Source of the DNA: Tillandsia leiboldiana | Taxonomy: Eukaryota > Streptophyta > Magnoliopsida > Poales > Bromeliaceae | Reading direction: 5' to 3' | NCBI GenBank assembly: GCA_029204045.2 | Contig: CM055062.1 | Span: 7,249,705-7,313,704, forward strand | DNA: 64,000 bases | Part shown: positions 10,802-22,878 of the stretch, one piece after another | Numbering within the stretch: position 1 is the stretch's first letter | Layout: each line of letters opens with the position of its first letter | The notes under the pieces: model-generated | What the model saw: only the letters and a program-made list of their open reading frames with translations | Database searches by the model: none | Told to the model about the DNA's origin: nothing | Made by a program: the position numbers and the translations under genes

Positions 10802-11033
10802 ACACTTAGGGTTTCTCAAGAACTACCGATTAATTAATAAAACACTTGAGAGCAACCCTAGAGGTTAGGTTTTTTATCGTTCTTCTTTTAGCCTATTTTA
10901 GGTCAATTCGACGGTTCTTCCAAGATCTATCTTTTGTCGAATTGATCTAGTCTTTGCTTAGAGATTCCATCCATGGTTCTTCAATGATAATCTAAGCAAA
11001 GGATCACCATCGAAGCTTTTAACAAGTTTGCGT

Positions 11034-11130
11034 CGTGGATTCGACGTAGCATCGTGGATTCGATGTGTTGAAGGCGTTTCGTGGATTCAAAACGTGTGCT
11101 CGTGGATTCGAGTGGCGTTCGTGGATTCGA
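11034..11130 (+). repeat. CGTGGATTCGA motif array
   Basis: Five copies of CGTGGATTCGA or one-base variants, starting at about 11034, 11053, 11080, 11101 and 11120, in the R-U5 part of the LTR. Confidence 0.9.
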
Positions 11131-11445
11131 ACGTGTGCAGTGGACGTGCAATCGGTGAGCGCAAGATCCGAAGAAGTTGAAGGAGGGGTTGGAGTCCGTG
11201 GAGTCGGTAATCACCTTATTATTCTTCTATTCTTAGTGGATTGTTATTGCGTGTTGGTCCCGTGGTTTTTCTCCTGGATTGGAGTTTCCACGTATATCTC
11301 GGTGTGCTATTTTTATTTTCCGCATTGGTTTTTATTTTGCACTGAGATTGGTTTTATAAGTATTACACCTATTCACCCCCCCTCTAGTTGTTTGATAGTA
11401 CCTATTTAGATCCTTGTAGATCCTTAATATATAAAAACAAACAAG

Positions 11446-11459
11446 TGGTATCAGAGCGG
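11446..11459 (+). promoter_or_regulatory. Primer binding site, initiator-Met tRNA
   Basis: TGGTATCAGAGCGG two bases after the LTR end, complementary to the 3' end of plant initiator-Met tRNA. Confidence 0.9.
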
Positions 11460-11477
11460 GTTTTAGGTTTATCTATC

Positions 11478-13433
11478 ATGTCGGGTGAAAGTGGTAATAT
11501 TTTTAGACCTCCTCTTTTTGATGGGACTAATTATGCGTATTGGAAAGTGCGGATGAGAGCTTTTCTCATCTCAATTGATGAGCGGGTATGGTAAACCGTG
11601 GAATACGGTTGGGTGCATCCTGTTGAGGAAGTAGGAAATTCTACTACCCCAAAACCTCGCTCTAGATGGTCGAAAGAGGAAATCGAAAGATCTTCTTGTA
11701 ATGGGAAAGGTATGAACGCTCTATATAATTCTCTTTCCTCGACTGAGTTCACACGAATTTCCGCACGTGAAACCGCAAAGGAAATTTGGGATATTCGCAA
11801 AATTACACATGAGGGTACTAATCTAGTAAAAATTCAAAAGCTCCAGATGCTTACAAGTCAATTTGACTCTATTCATATGGAAGAGCATGAATTGTTTACA
11901 GATTATTACACTAGACTTCAAGATGTAATCAATACTTTTGCTAATTTAGGAGAAAAGATCCCGGAGTCGAAAATTGTAAGAAAGATACTTCGGACTCTTC
12001 CGGAACGGTTTAGGGCAAAGGTTACCGCCATTGAAACCGTTAGTCATCCGGATGAGATGAGAGTAGAGGAATTAGTAGGTGCTTTACAAACTTATGAGAT
12101 GACTTTTCCTACTAATCAAGTTTCTTCCAAGTCTTCTTCTAAGTTTACAGGTGTTGCATTCAAATCAACAAGGGAAGAAGATGGCGAATCAAGTTCCGAC
12201 GATGAAATCTCTTTTGCCGATTTTGAAGAACAATTGGCGCGGATCATAAAGAAATTTCGTCGGGAGTTTTGGAAGAATTGAACCGATGGATCTTCATCCT
12301 CGAAACCATCTAAAGGATCATCGGGTTCTAAATCCTCTAACCTCAAAAGCTTTGCAAAACCTTCTAAGGAAAAAGATGAATTCGAAGGGAAAATCCGATG
12401 TTATAGATGCAAAGGCTATGGCCATATTTCAACGGATTGTCCTTCTCCGAAATTATATAAAAAGAAGGCTTTGCAAGCGAAAACTTGGGACGATTCTACT
12501 TCTAATGAATCGACCTCAAGTAAAGAGGAAAAAGTCGTTGCCTTTCATGCCTCTCAAATTCCCTCTTCTAATATTTGCTTAACATCTTTAATCACTGACT
12601 CTATTCCTTTGATTTTGCATGAAACATCAACATCCGGCGGAGAGTCATCAAGTGAGGGGGAGTCGGACGAAGAAGAACTCGTTGAGGCATATCAACAACT
12701 TCTTACGGAATCAAAGAAGATGGCCAAGCATATTAAGAAGTTGAGGAAGCAACGACTTGAGATTCAGGACGAGAATCATGCTTTAAAGATCAAACTTCAT
12801 GATATCGAGGAGGAACGAGAGCTTTTATTGGATAATAATAAAATCCTCCAAGAAAAGATAAATCAATCGGAAACGATCGTTAATTCCCATATTAACAAGA
12901 TTGATTTTCTTGAAAAGCAGTTTGAGGAAATTCATGTCACCAACCAAGCTTTGACCAAGCAAGTTCATCAACTTAAATCCGACACACAAAGGCTTTCAAC
13001 TGGTTCCAAGAAATTTGATTGTATGTCCGGATTAGGTCAAACAAACAAGGTTGGTTTGGGATTTTAAAAGAACCAAACTGTGAAGGCTTCAAGTTTCACA
13101 ATTAAATTGAGAGGAAGAACTTGTCACCAATGTGGACTTGAAGGACACTTGATGAAGATGTGCCCGAAAAAGAGAAAGAGGAATTCTTCGGCAACTTCAT
13201 CTACGGAGCGAACTCAACGGAATCAAAAGACACATCAAGTCAATGGAGTTCACTCAATCCACCAAAGGTCCGAGCCACAACATCAATCATACAAGTGGAT
13301 CATTGCGAGGCAAAGACCTAAGGTGGACCAGCAGTCAAAGCGGACAACCCACGGCCACAATGAATCAAGACAACCCAAAATCCGACGATTTTGGATTCGG
13401 AAAGGTGATATCTTTCCTTGTCTTAAGTTCTAA
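11478..13433 (+). pseudogene. Copia gag, broken by three stop codons (D)
   Basis: A single reading frame from ATG 11478 to TAA 13431-13433, interrupted by TAA at 11592-11594, TGA at 12279-12281 and TAA at 13065-13067. The start is FDGTNYAYWKVRMRAFL. The first knuckle is CYRCKGYGHISTDC, a coiled-coil stretch follows (about 12660-13015), and the second knuckle is CHQCGLEGHLMKMC. The order is the same as in the gag at 5820-8366. The frame ends at IRKGDIFPCL, where the intact relative continues to protease. No protease, integrase or RT follows, so pol has been lost by deletion. The stops come with no frameshift, so the decay is mild. Confidence 0.92.
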
Positions 13434-13938
13434 ATAGCTTTTGACTGTATGTAATGCTTTGATTGGTTTTCCTTTCATATTTTTCTGAATCTCTGCATTA
13501 CATGTTTTCAATGCTCTTCGTTTTTATATTTTGTTTTTGAACAAAAGGGGTTTAACGAACAAGTGCATTGAATAAAAGGGGTTTCACTTTCAATCACTCC
13601 AATTTAATTTTATATGAATTATCAACTTTACTCCATAATCATAATTCTTGAAGATACTTCATTATAGGAGTTTTTGATAATTATATTCATCAAATTTTTG
13701 TAATCATGTGTGATCTTTAGATAATTAATCTATCTCGGTTGTGTGAGTTCTTTGTGATAAACATGAGACAACCAATAGACTAAAATTTGGGATTTAATTC
13801 TTCCACATAAGAGATTGTATTTTCTTACAAGGGTAATGAAATGAATTGCAAAAGATGTGGAAAGAGTTACATCCGAAAGGAGTGTGAAAACTACCACCAC
13901 ATGTTTGGAAAGAGCTGCCACCCCGGTCGATTTACCTT
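13434..13938 (+). other. Noncoding tail of copia element D
   Basis: AT-rich with no gene. The end (13843-13932) matches the 3' region of the gag-pol element near 2780-2884, so gag is joined directly to the element's own 3' tail and pol is absent between them. No 3' LTR in the plus orientation follows. Confidence 0.6.
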
Positions 13939-14194
13939 AACCCTACGACTCAACCTTTTCCATACGCTCCTAGTTAATCTTCTCTGCTCGCTCCGAACGC
14001 TCCTCGAATCTACGATTTGCGTCCCAACACCGAATCCACGACGCTCCATGACGTTCAACCAAATCCACGGTCTTCACCAATGTGGCACGTCTCGATCACA
14101 CGAACGCGCCTCGCTCCGAATCCACGAGAGCGGTAGCACTTTGAATCCACAAGGCCACACGAATCCTCGCGCCGATTTTGGGAAATCGTTGTTT
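13939..14194 (-). mobile_element. Inverted fragment of copia LTR
   Basis: Matches on the minus strand the R-U5 part of the LTR whose right half is at 53575-53859, including the CGTGGATTCG array and the CCCAAAATC segment. It stops at the same LTR coordinate (around TACGACTCAACC) as that half. The other side joins abruptly to gypsy LTR sequence near 14195. Confidence 0.75.
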
Positions 14195-14917
14195 TTGTTT
14201 TTTTGGAATTTTCGAACGTCGCGAGGATCGCAACGGTTATTTTTCTGGAATTTTTCGAGGTCATCTCACAGGTAAAATTTTGCTATTTTCGAGACTGGTT
14301 GTATGGACGGCGACAGATTATGCATTTTTTAGATTGATTGTATGCCGTTTGGGTTATCTTTGTAGTTTTTGTGGTGTGCAGTGTTTACCTGGTGTGAGGG
14401 TGTATTTGGATCCGTGCTACGCGGCCGAGGTGGGTGGTTGCTGTTACCTCTATTTCAACATGCTCACTAGGATTATTAGAGTGATCCCCCTGTGTTAGGA
14501 TTATTGATTAACAAATGGGGTTGGAACTTATGCATGCTTGTTTGGACATATGGATTGCTATGTTAGCACTTAACCTTGCATGTGGAATCGAATATTAAAT
14601 TGGGACAAAGTGATTTATCCTGTTAGTGGGTACTACTTGAGCATATTATGGACATGCATAGGTGGAGGGTGGTGATGACTTATTCTTTGCAAGTTTATTG
14701 CATGATAAACCTTCTTTTATCTTTCTTCAGAACACTTGCATGCTTGTATGGACATCTAAATAGGCCATCTTTTATTGCTACACTATCATGTTGGAACTTG
14801 ACTTAGGAGAAACCATATTTGCTTCTTTTCTCCTTATTCGTTAGTCAGGTGGTTCTTGTTGCTCGGGTTCGAGCAGGGGTTTGGGATAGTGTAGTCGGGG
14901 TCTGGATTACGGATTGT

Positions 14918-15110
14918 GGGATATTGCGGCGACCGCGGATATTGGGCGGTTGATCGGATGTCGGTTGTGGGACATGATTGTGGATGGCAGGGTATTGCGG
15001 CAACCGCGGATATTGGGCGGTTGACCGGGTGTCGGTTATTGGACTTGATTATAGATTGTGGGGTATTGCGACAATCGCGGATATTGGGCGATTGACCGGA
15101 TGTTTACTTA
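14918..15110 (+). repeat. Tandem hairpin units in LTR H
   Basis: Three units of about 61-71 bp, each containing CAACCGCGGATATTGGGCGG or a variant. CAACCGC and GCGGTTG can pair as a short stem. Three copies also occur in both LTRs of element B (near 17040-17215 and 24300-24480), but only one in element C (near 31670). Confidence 0.8.
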
Positions 15111-15276
15111 TGCATCAGATTGGGGATCGGAGTTTCTTCAGTGGAGGGATTTGTTCCACTTGGACACAGTAGTGATCCAGTCCTGCTTTATTATGATACT
15201 TGTGACATGGTTACTTTCCTTGTGTGGGTAGCTCCCCTCGAGTTCCCCTCCGAAGCGTGGGGGTCAGATAGTTATT

Positions 15277-15390
15277 GAGTTTTGCCATCACATCGGCGCG
15301 GCTTTACTTGCCCGATGATGAGGGCGGCAGCAAGAGTTTTGCTATCAAATCGGTGCGGCTTTACTTGCCCGATGATGAGGGCGACAGCAG
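15277..15390 (+). repeat. 57-bp tandem duplication in LTR H
   Basis: Two adjacent 57-bp copies starting GAGTTTTGC, differing by a few bases. Confidence 0.85.
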
Positions 15391-15616
15391 GCAGTACCAG
15401 TTTTTACTGGTGGATAGATTGGGTTTATCTGGACTGTAGGTTACTGATGCATACTTACGATTATTCCCTTTTGGGATTGCATTTAGAGGCATAGTAGTGG
15501 TAGCTTCATTTCCTCAGCAGTTCTGTTTATAGCTTACCACATCTTCTTTCCCCTTTTGCCTCTAGTAAACCTAGTAGGTGCGTCGGAGTTAGAGGATTTA
15601 CACACTAGGGGAGGCT

Positions 15617-15621
15617 ACTGG
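15617..15621. repeat. Target-site duplication of element B, left
   Basis: ACTGG, repeated at 26789-26793 on the other side of the element. Confidence 0.92.
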
Positions 15622-17498
15622 TGTCACGGCCCGGGGTCGAAACTACGACCCGGGATCGCCAATAGATCCGCCGCCTATACAAAACCCCGCATAGGCGATG
15701 CGTCCAACCTGCAAGAAAATGGACTACAGCTAAACAGATATCAGAGCTATAAAATAAACTGCTGTAAAACTAAAATCCAACCATCTGTACAACTGGAAAC
15801 AAAGGTATAATATCCATCTCCCAAAAATGATCATATACAAAATACTTTGATACAATAACCGCGAACACAACAGGGAGGTAAACTAAAATAATACATCAAT
15901 GTACAGGCTCTCAATATAAGTCAGATCCTCACAATACAATAGTCTCTCAAAAGTGGAAATAAATAATCTACGGACTGTACTACAAATCTCCATTGTGGGG
16001 GTACCGCTACTCTCCCCAGACGGGTAGTGATCTAGCTCGCGACTCCCTCGCCTCGAACAACAACCGCAGAATCAGCAACACCCGCTAAGACTCTACAAAA
16101 CAAATGAGAGGAAAAAAAATGGGGTGGGGGGGGGGGGATCACCCCCAATGGGTGTGAGAACTACACCAACACGTAGTTCTCAGGGGGTACCGCCACCAAG
16201 CCTGACGGTCTGCCCACTAAGTCTACTAAAGGCATAAGATAACAATGCAGTGAAACTGAACAAGAAAAGTCGGAGATACTCTACAGCTACCATGCCTCCA
16301 TCTATATGCTCAAATGGGAAAAACCGATGAAAGATATGCAACCACTCACACACGAAGTGCTCAATCGACCCAATCGAGCTGACTGCCACATCTGGTCCAG
16401 TCAAGCCTGCGCCTCCCTAGTGTATCAACGTAGGGTGTCCAATCGGACTAACTCGCTAACGAACAGTGGCACATGCAGGCTATAGTCGAAATCCACGCTC
16501 TCTCTCAGAATGGAAAGACTCAAGATCCTCAACATCTCGCACAGCGGTCGAAGTACTCACAACAACCCAGGACTACCGTCAACCCAAACGGCTCCCAACA
16601 ACACTAGCACTGGTCTAATCCCAGCTACCAGACTCCACTCAGCCCTTAGGCACGAGTGCAACAATAAAAGTATCTGCCTGAATAAATCCAATCAATGGAC
16701 CAGTAAAAACTGGCACTGCCTACTCAAACTGTCTCAAGTATCTGCTAACAGATCGGCACTCACTAACCGGCACTCATCTATCCGGTACTCACTGGCCGCT
16801 GCGTAAATCGCCTACTCTGGAGTGGCACTCGAGGGGAGCGACCCACACAAGTAAAGTATCTCAGTCACAAGTATCATGATATAGCAGGACTGGATCACGA
16901 CTCTGATCAAAGTGGGAAAACTCATCCACTAAAGAAAACCCAGGTCCTCAATCAGATGCAATAGTACTCAATAAGTGGGAAACTCCGTCCACTAGAGAAA
17001 TCTGATACCCAATCTGATGCACAAGTACATATCCGGTCAACCGCCCAATATTCACGGTCGCCGCAATACCCCACAATCCACAACCTAGTACAACAAACAA
17101 TACCCGGCCAACCGCCCATTATCCGCGGTCACCGTAATCCCCTAACATCCACAATCTGGCACCATAACCAACATCCGGTCAACCGCCCAATATCCGCGAT
17201 TGCCGCAATACCGACAATCCACAATCAAATCCAACCTGTCCCAGACGCGAAGTCTCGACTACACTATCCCAAACCCCTGCTCGAACCCGAGCAACATGAA
17301 ACACCTGACTAACAAGAAAGGAGAAAAGAAGCAAATAAGGTTTCTCCTAAGTTAAGTTCCAACATGATAGTGTAGCAGTAAAAGATGGCCTATCTAGATG
17401 TCCATACAAGCATGCATTTGTCCTCAAGAAAGAAAAAAGGGAGTAAATCACAAGATCGCTCCACAAGGTATAACCGCATGCCAAAATCACTAATGAAT

Positions 17499-17765
17499 TA
17501 CACCTGTCCATAATCCCTGATCCATAATAACTCCTCGGAGTAATACCCGCACATAGATACATAATCATGCCCCATCGCATAATCCAATCTCATAAAATGC
17601 TATGTGCTAACATGGCATGCAAAATAAACACATAGGGTGTTTACACCTGTCCATAATCCCTGATCCATAATAACTCCTCGGAGTAATACCCGCACATAGA
17701 TACATAATCCAATCTCATAAAATGCTATGTGCTAACATGGCATGCAAAATAAACACATAGGGTGA
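17499..17765 (-). repeat. Tandem duplication private to one LTR of B
   Basis: The phrase ACCTGTCCATAATCCCTGAT and what follows occurs twice here (near 17502 and 17643) but once in the partner LTR (near 24767). The duplication arose after insertion or was lost from the other LTR. Confidence 0.8.
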
Positions 17766-18880
17766 TAATCCCTTAGGTAAGCTTTTACTATTCATCACCA
17801 TGAATATCCAAATCTTGCAAGTTCTCATAATATCTAACATGAATATTAATCTTGCAATTCTCTCATACAATCATCATTAGTAAACTTACCTCCCAATAAC
17901 ATATAATGTACCCTAAACATGCATGCATTCTATCAGATAGAATTAGATAACCGTCCACCGGTTCTGGAGACGAAGCAACCCACCTGAATCGCTTTCCGCA
18001 GGCAAAGCCGAAGTCGGTGAAGTGCGCAGTCACTCACTTAACAAAATCCACCGAAACTGCACCCTCGGTACACGATCGCGCAAGCCTTTGCTCCAACCAA
18101 CAACACAGGCAACAACACAATAAACAACTCCACAAACAAAACAAACAGCACTCGCTATTTTTACCAACCAGCACAAAGAAGGGGCTTTTTCACCTGCGTG
18201 CAGTCCTCTGAAAAATCCAGAAAAATTACGGTTGCGATCCTCGCGACGATTAAATAAAATCGAGTACTTATACTTATTATTCCGACACCTGTAGGCCGAG
18301 ATACAAATAGAACATCGCGGTAAGCCAAACTATCCGCAATCGCAAATGTACGGAAAATCAGTCCCAAGGAAGCTTAAATATCACCATCGAAGAGTCCTCC
18401 AAAAATTCTGATAAAAATACGTGTGTGTTCCTCTCGAAGCGTAGATGTCGATCGATTCCTCATACGTCTCGTTCTGATGCCCATAGGCCGAGAAATCCCA
18501 ACAATACTCCACCGCTGTCCAATACCTCGCAGCAGTACAAGGGGGCAAAGATACCTCGGGAACCGTACCAAAAACCCAAAATGAGGTGAAATGATCAATA
18601 GGAAATCGAAGACGTACCTCTCATGAACGCGCTGCCACGAAAATCGGCTCAAAACTTCATCGGGGTGATCCAGGGGGCCTCGCGAACTAAAATGCGACGG
18701 TAGAAACCAAAATCGAAGAAGAGTCGAAGTGCGCCACGTCGCAGAAAACACCGATGCCGCGGCCTCCAAAAAAATTTGGGAATCCATCAAAGGGTGGAGG
18801 AGAGGAAGAGGAAGAACTTCTCTTAAGGGTGCCACAGCAGGGGAGCTCGGGAAAAGCGTCAAACGAGCTGCAAAGGGGGC

Positions 18881-18889
18881 TATTTATAG
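18881..18889 (-). promoter_or_regulatory. TATA box, 3' LTR of B
   Basis: Minus strand CTATAAATA. The partner LTR has CTATAAACG at about 26026-26034. It lies downstream (minus sense) of the G-box modules. Confidence 0.6.
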
Positions 18890-19102
18890 CCAAAACCCAA
18901 TAATTCGAAGAATTCCGGCTGGGTCCCCACTTTCGGGCGCCCGAAAGTTTTCGCGTGCAAACAGTGCCCGCACAGTGCACCCATTTCGCGTGCGCCCGAA
19001 ACCGTCTGGTTGCACCACATCGCCCGAACAACGAACAGCGGGACCCAGCGAACCGGACCACGCCGCGTGGCCCGCACAGTGCGCGCGGGTGGTTGGCGCC
19101 AG

Positions 19103-19312
19103 CCAACCACGCGCCGACACGTGGCGCGCCCACGCGTGCCCGCCCTCCCGCGCGGTATGGCCAGCTGCCCGCCTGCCTCGCTCCGCGCGTGGACCGAGCG
19201 CAGGTGGACCGGCCAACCCAGGGCCGCCACGTGGCCCCGCCCCGGTCCACAACTCCCCGCGCGCTTCCGTGAACCACGCCTCGCAAGTCGGCCAACCGGG
19301 AGCCGCCACGCG
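19103..19312 (-). promoter_or_regulatory. Three G-box plus inverted CCAAT modules in B 3' LTR
   Basis: On the minus strand, CACGTGTC, CACGTGGC and CGCGTGGC are each followed after exactly 8 bp by GTTGG. Plus-strand coordinates are 19103-19123, 19213-19233 and 19292-19312. The third has a degenerate G-box and is absent from the 5' LTR. Confidence 0.75.
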
Positions 19313-19705
19313 TCCGGCCCCCAGTGCACGCCAGTCCCGTGGACCGGCCGGCCTGCCAGCTGCCCGCAGCCGCGTCGCCGTGCTCCGCCGCCGGCGCTGC
19401 CCCGGCCGCCGAAACAGTATCCTTTGCCTCGAAATCCGTACTTGGGCATCCGAGCTCCGAAAAATACAAGTAAATAGTCCATTTCCATCGTTTTTGCGCG
19501 CTGAATCCAAATCCGGTGTCTGTTTTGCCCAATTCCCCTTCTAAAATTTGTCGAAGGCTTCCGGTTAGGCAAACTTGCCTCCGTTTTCCACACCGAGTCT
19601 AATTCTTGGGTCCGATTCACGCACAAACACCTCTATAACACAGCAAGGGCCTCCAGAAGTCGCGAAACACAGTGCAAAAGCTCTGTCGGGATCCGGGTTA
19701 TCACA

Positions 19706-19718
19706 TCCTCCCCCACTA
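19706..19718 (-). promoter_or_regulatory. Polypurine tract of B
   Basis: Minus strand TAGTGGGGGAGGA directly abutting the 3' LTR. The same tract precedes the 3' LTRs of C and F. Confidence 0.88.
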
Positions 19719-22700
19719 AAAAAAAGTTTCGTCCTCGAAACTAACACAACTCAAAAAGAAGTCTCAAATACCAAGGGTAGGAACTCATCATCACCGTCTC
19801 CAGCTCCCAAGTCACCACTCACTCGCCGTGATTACTCCTCAACAACAACAACAACAACCGGTACGGCATGGCCCAATTGCGCAATTCCCTCATCTCACGA
19901 GCCAGAATTCGCAACGGGCGTCCCTCGTACTCCAAACTCTCACAGATCTCAAAAGAAACGAGTCAATCACGGGCGAGGGATCCAAAAGCATAACACTCCT
20001 GAGCTGAGACGTGGAAAAACCTTAGGGACTCCAAAAAGGCTGGGGGAAAAGAAAAGAACAACCAGTGCAACACACACCAACACCACACCCTTGTGCCAAC
20101 TCAACCAGGGCGACCCGAAACCCACCCACATGATCATCCAATAAGAAAAGGAGCCCTAACCAGGTGGGGTCCTCACTCGGTCACTCCCGAATCCTGACCA
20201 TCCGAGTGGACCGCACGTCCGCAGGCTACCATCAAAAGGGACCCACAGGGACACAGCCTCTAGCCCTGTTTACCTCAACAGTTCCACACAGCGTCAGCTG
20301 TGGAATCATCAAACTCAACCCCAGACAGCTCTCCCGCTCAAGGTACCCGCCACTACAGTGGCCCTGTCGTGGTGATCCTGGATGTCCAACAAAATCTAAC
20401 AGCAACTCCACACCACCATGGGAGGCATCACTAAACTCGCAAATCCATCTCCCATGGCTGGTAATACTAAAATGGCGCTAGTATCAGTCTCATCATCCAT
20501 TCGCCAAGCCCTCCTGGCACTGCCCGGTCCAAGAAACTCTTAGCTTCAACAATCAGTGTCGGTCTCGGCCAATCTCGAATAGCATCCATTTTGGCCGAAC
20601 TTCCACAGCCGCTCCTACGGCTAGAATAATATGGCCCAAGAAGGTAAGCTCCCGAAGCTAAAACTCGTACCTCAACAATCCGGCATACAACTTCCTTCTC
20701 AAATACATTGTAGTACCATCCATAAGTGCTCCTCATGCTCCAAGTCACCCTATGAGTAAATCAAAATATCAATGCAGAACACCTCTTCCAAACTATCCCA
20801 GTACAGCTGGAAAACACAATACCACCAATCATAAAGGCGGCAGGGCACTAGTCAATCCAATTGGCCTCACTGTGAGCTCATAATGCCCCTACCGTGTCCT
20901 GAACGCCATCTTGGCAAAGTACTCAGCTGTAAGATCCCAAATAGATACATGTATCATAAACAAACAACGGTCGGAGTATAACTCCATCAAAAGGCCCTAA
21001 ATAATACCCGGACCTGTCTGTGCTCAAACCACCAAAGAACCCTCACCGTCGTGTATCAACGACGTGGCCTCACCACCGTGTATCAACGGCGTAGCACTTT
21101 GTCAAACAGACCCGTCGATCCATCAGATCCTGCAACTGCGCCATTAGCTATCTCTGCTCTACAGGTGATATTCAATGAGGTGCTGTCGAGGTTGACGCGG
21201 TTCCTAAAACCACGTCAATCGCAATCTCAATCTCCCTAACCGGCGACATCATCATCAGCTCAAGCGGACTCACACCCAGGATCTCATGGGCAATAGGGAT
21301 ATCCTTGAGTCCCGGTGCCGAGGCACCTCTCACACTGTCGCTGTAACCTGTGTGCTCTAATCGTCTCCACAAACCAGCCTCCCCTTGTCTGCCTCGTCGA
21401 AGGTCATAGCTTTCTCTCTCCGCAGTCAAACATCATGAGGTACTGTGCCAACCAATCCCAAGCACTGGGTCAAAACATCGAACTACCACAAATACCAAGA
21501 AGTCTGCCGGTATAACTCGCGGTCTCAACTGCACTGGACATGATCCACAAGCCTCCCCCACATGCACAACACCGACAGGAACCTGTACCTCTAGTGCACG
21601 TGGTAACGACTCTGCCTCTAGTCCATGTAGGAATGCATAATGCTCTAACTCGGACTGCTATAATGAAACCACACCTGCGACAATCCGATCCACTGTCGTG
21701 GCACCCTCCAACTGGGCGGCACAAACTCAACTGCTCGATGCAAGTGGTTGTCGCTCAGTCTGCCTGAAAATATCTATACCAATCACATAGGGAGCACGAC
21801 CTCCGCCTCTGCTCACATCGAGGCAACGAATGTGGTCATCCGCAAATAACCCATCCACGCTACCGCCGCTGCTAATACCAATGTTGATGCTGCCACCGGG
21901 GTCCACCCGACCTCTGGCGTCTCAGAAATCCACTAACCCGGGGAAGGAAATCGGGAATGCCTCTGCCGGCCGATCTGTCCTATCCAGAACTCGCCTCTCG
22001 CGGCAGATCCCTATCCAAAGGAACTGCAACGCCACACTCCAAGTACCACGCCTACTCCTATCGAGGCATCCAAAATCTATAACGGAGGGACCGAATAAAC
22101 TGAAAGGTATCCTGGCGCAATCCACTCCCAGGCACACATATCCAATGCGCCTCGTCCCTCCAAACATAGAGCACGCAGTTCGGCAACTGTGTAAACTCTC
22201 TGGCATAAGGAGGCTCTCGAGTAGTCTCTCCATCACCACCAAACATGATTCTGCCTCCGAAGGTTCCAAACTCAATCCTACGAATCGGGGTGGTTCATCC
22301 GCCAAAACTGGCTCAATCAAGGGATGATGTCCCGCAGCTCATCTACTGTCAACTATCCACCCTACCTCGGTGCCTCGGCACTAGACGTTGGCACAGAGGG
22401 GGCTGCTCAGTGCTCCGACAACTGTGTCACCTAAACTAGCTACCCACTCCGTCGCTGATACACCTCTAACAATCCTGCCATCTGGGTCCGGAGCTCTCTG
22501 ACCTCAATCCGGGTATCCGGCCCAAAACTAACAGGACAAGCTCAACAGCTGCGACAGGATGCACACGGGTCAAAACCCAGCGTTGGGGAGACACCACTCA
22601 CCACGACAAACTGCAAAACAGCACACAACAACCACTCGACCCAATCTAGCGAAAGTCTAGAGCATGTCACCTATTCCGCAGCATTATGTTGTCTGCAGCC

Positions 22701-22865
22701 AATATAATCACTTAGGAGAATAAACATGCCAATCACTCATCCCATCCCTTGGGAGAGGTATAAAACTCAATCAGGACTCTCGCTATAAATCACGACTCTC
22801 ACGAAGTCATCCAAGGGTCAAACCATAAGCCTAGGGTTTCTAAGTCCACCCTGACCTACAACCTA
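19719..22865 (-). pseudogene. Degenerate gag-pol of element B
   Basis: No frame exceeds about 165 codons. Gypsy traces are readable on the minus strand: a gag-like PPRFVGLSLEPSEAES near 22280; an RT-entry trace around 21180-21320 (SPVREIEIAIDVV); a DILIYS-type region further on; and next to the polypurine tract the plant gypsy pol end (GTTTCGAGGACGAAAC). The internal region of C (33123-36527) is homologous along its length and decayed in a similar way. It cannot supply enzymes. Confidence 0.8.
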
Positions 22866-22878
22866 GGCTCTGATACCA
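22866..22878 (-). promoter_or_regulatory. Primer binding site of B
   Basis: Minus strand TGGTATCAGAGCC, eight bases inside the 5' LTR end; initiator-Met type. Confidence 0.9.

Larger units (their letters stand above)
10186..11443 (+). mobile_element. 5' LTR of a pol-less copia element (D)
   Basis: Plus-strand LTR of 1258 bp beginning TGTTACGGGTTT and ending AACAAACA, followed by a two-base spacer and a primer site. It is the same family group as the LTR at 8400-9736 but clearly diverged. The flank TAAAC (10181-10185) would be the target duplication; its partner was not found. Confidence 0.88.
14195..15621 (+). mobile_element. Old gypsy LTR H, first segment
   Basis: Begins in mid-LTR with text resembling the F and C LTRs (CGTCGCGAGGAT... 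then a TTTTTCTGGAATTTTTC-like block, compare 45530-45560). It is interrupted at 15621 by element B; the ACTGG target duplication (15617-15621 and 26789-26793) proves continuity with 26794 onward. The 5' end of this LTR is missing. Confidence 0.8.
15622..19705 (-). mobile_element. 3' LTR of element B
   Basis: 4084 bp. Its extra length over the other LTR comes at least in part from a duplication near 17499-17765 and an extra GC-rich module near 19262-19340. The arginine- and alanine-rich open frames at 18690-19540 lie in this GC-rich U3 and are not genes. Confidence 0.9.

Noticed and set aside
18687..19626. Several 200-280 codon Arg/Ala/Pro-rich frames on both strands (also 25873-26560, 44403-45348, 50005-50757)
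   Set aside because: They are GC-rich U3 sequence of gypsy LTRs; frames are not conserved between the two LTRs of one element.
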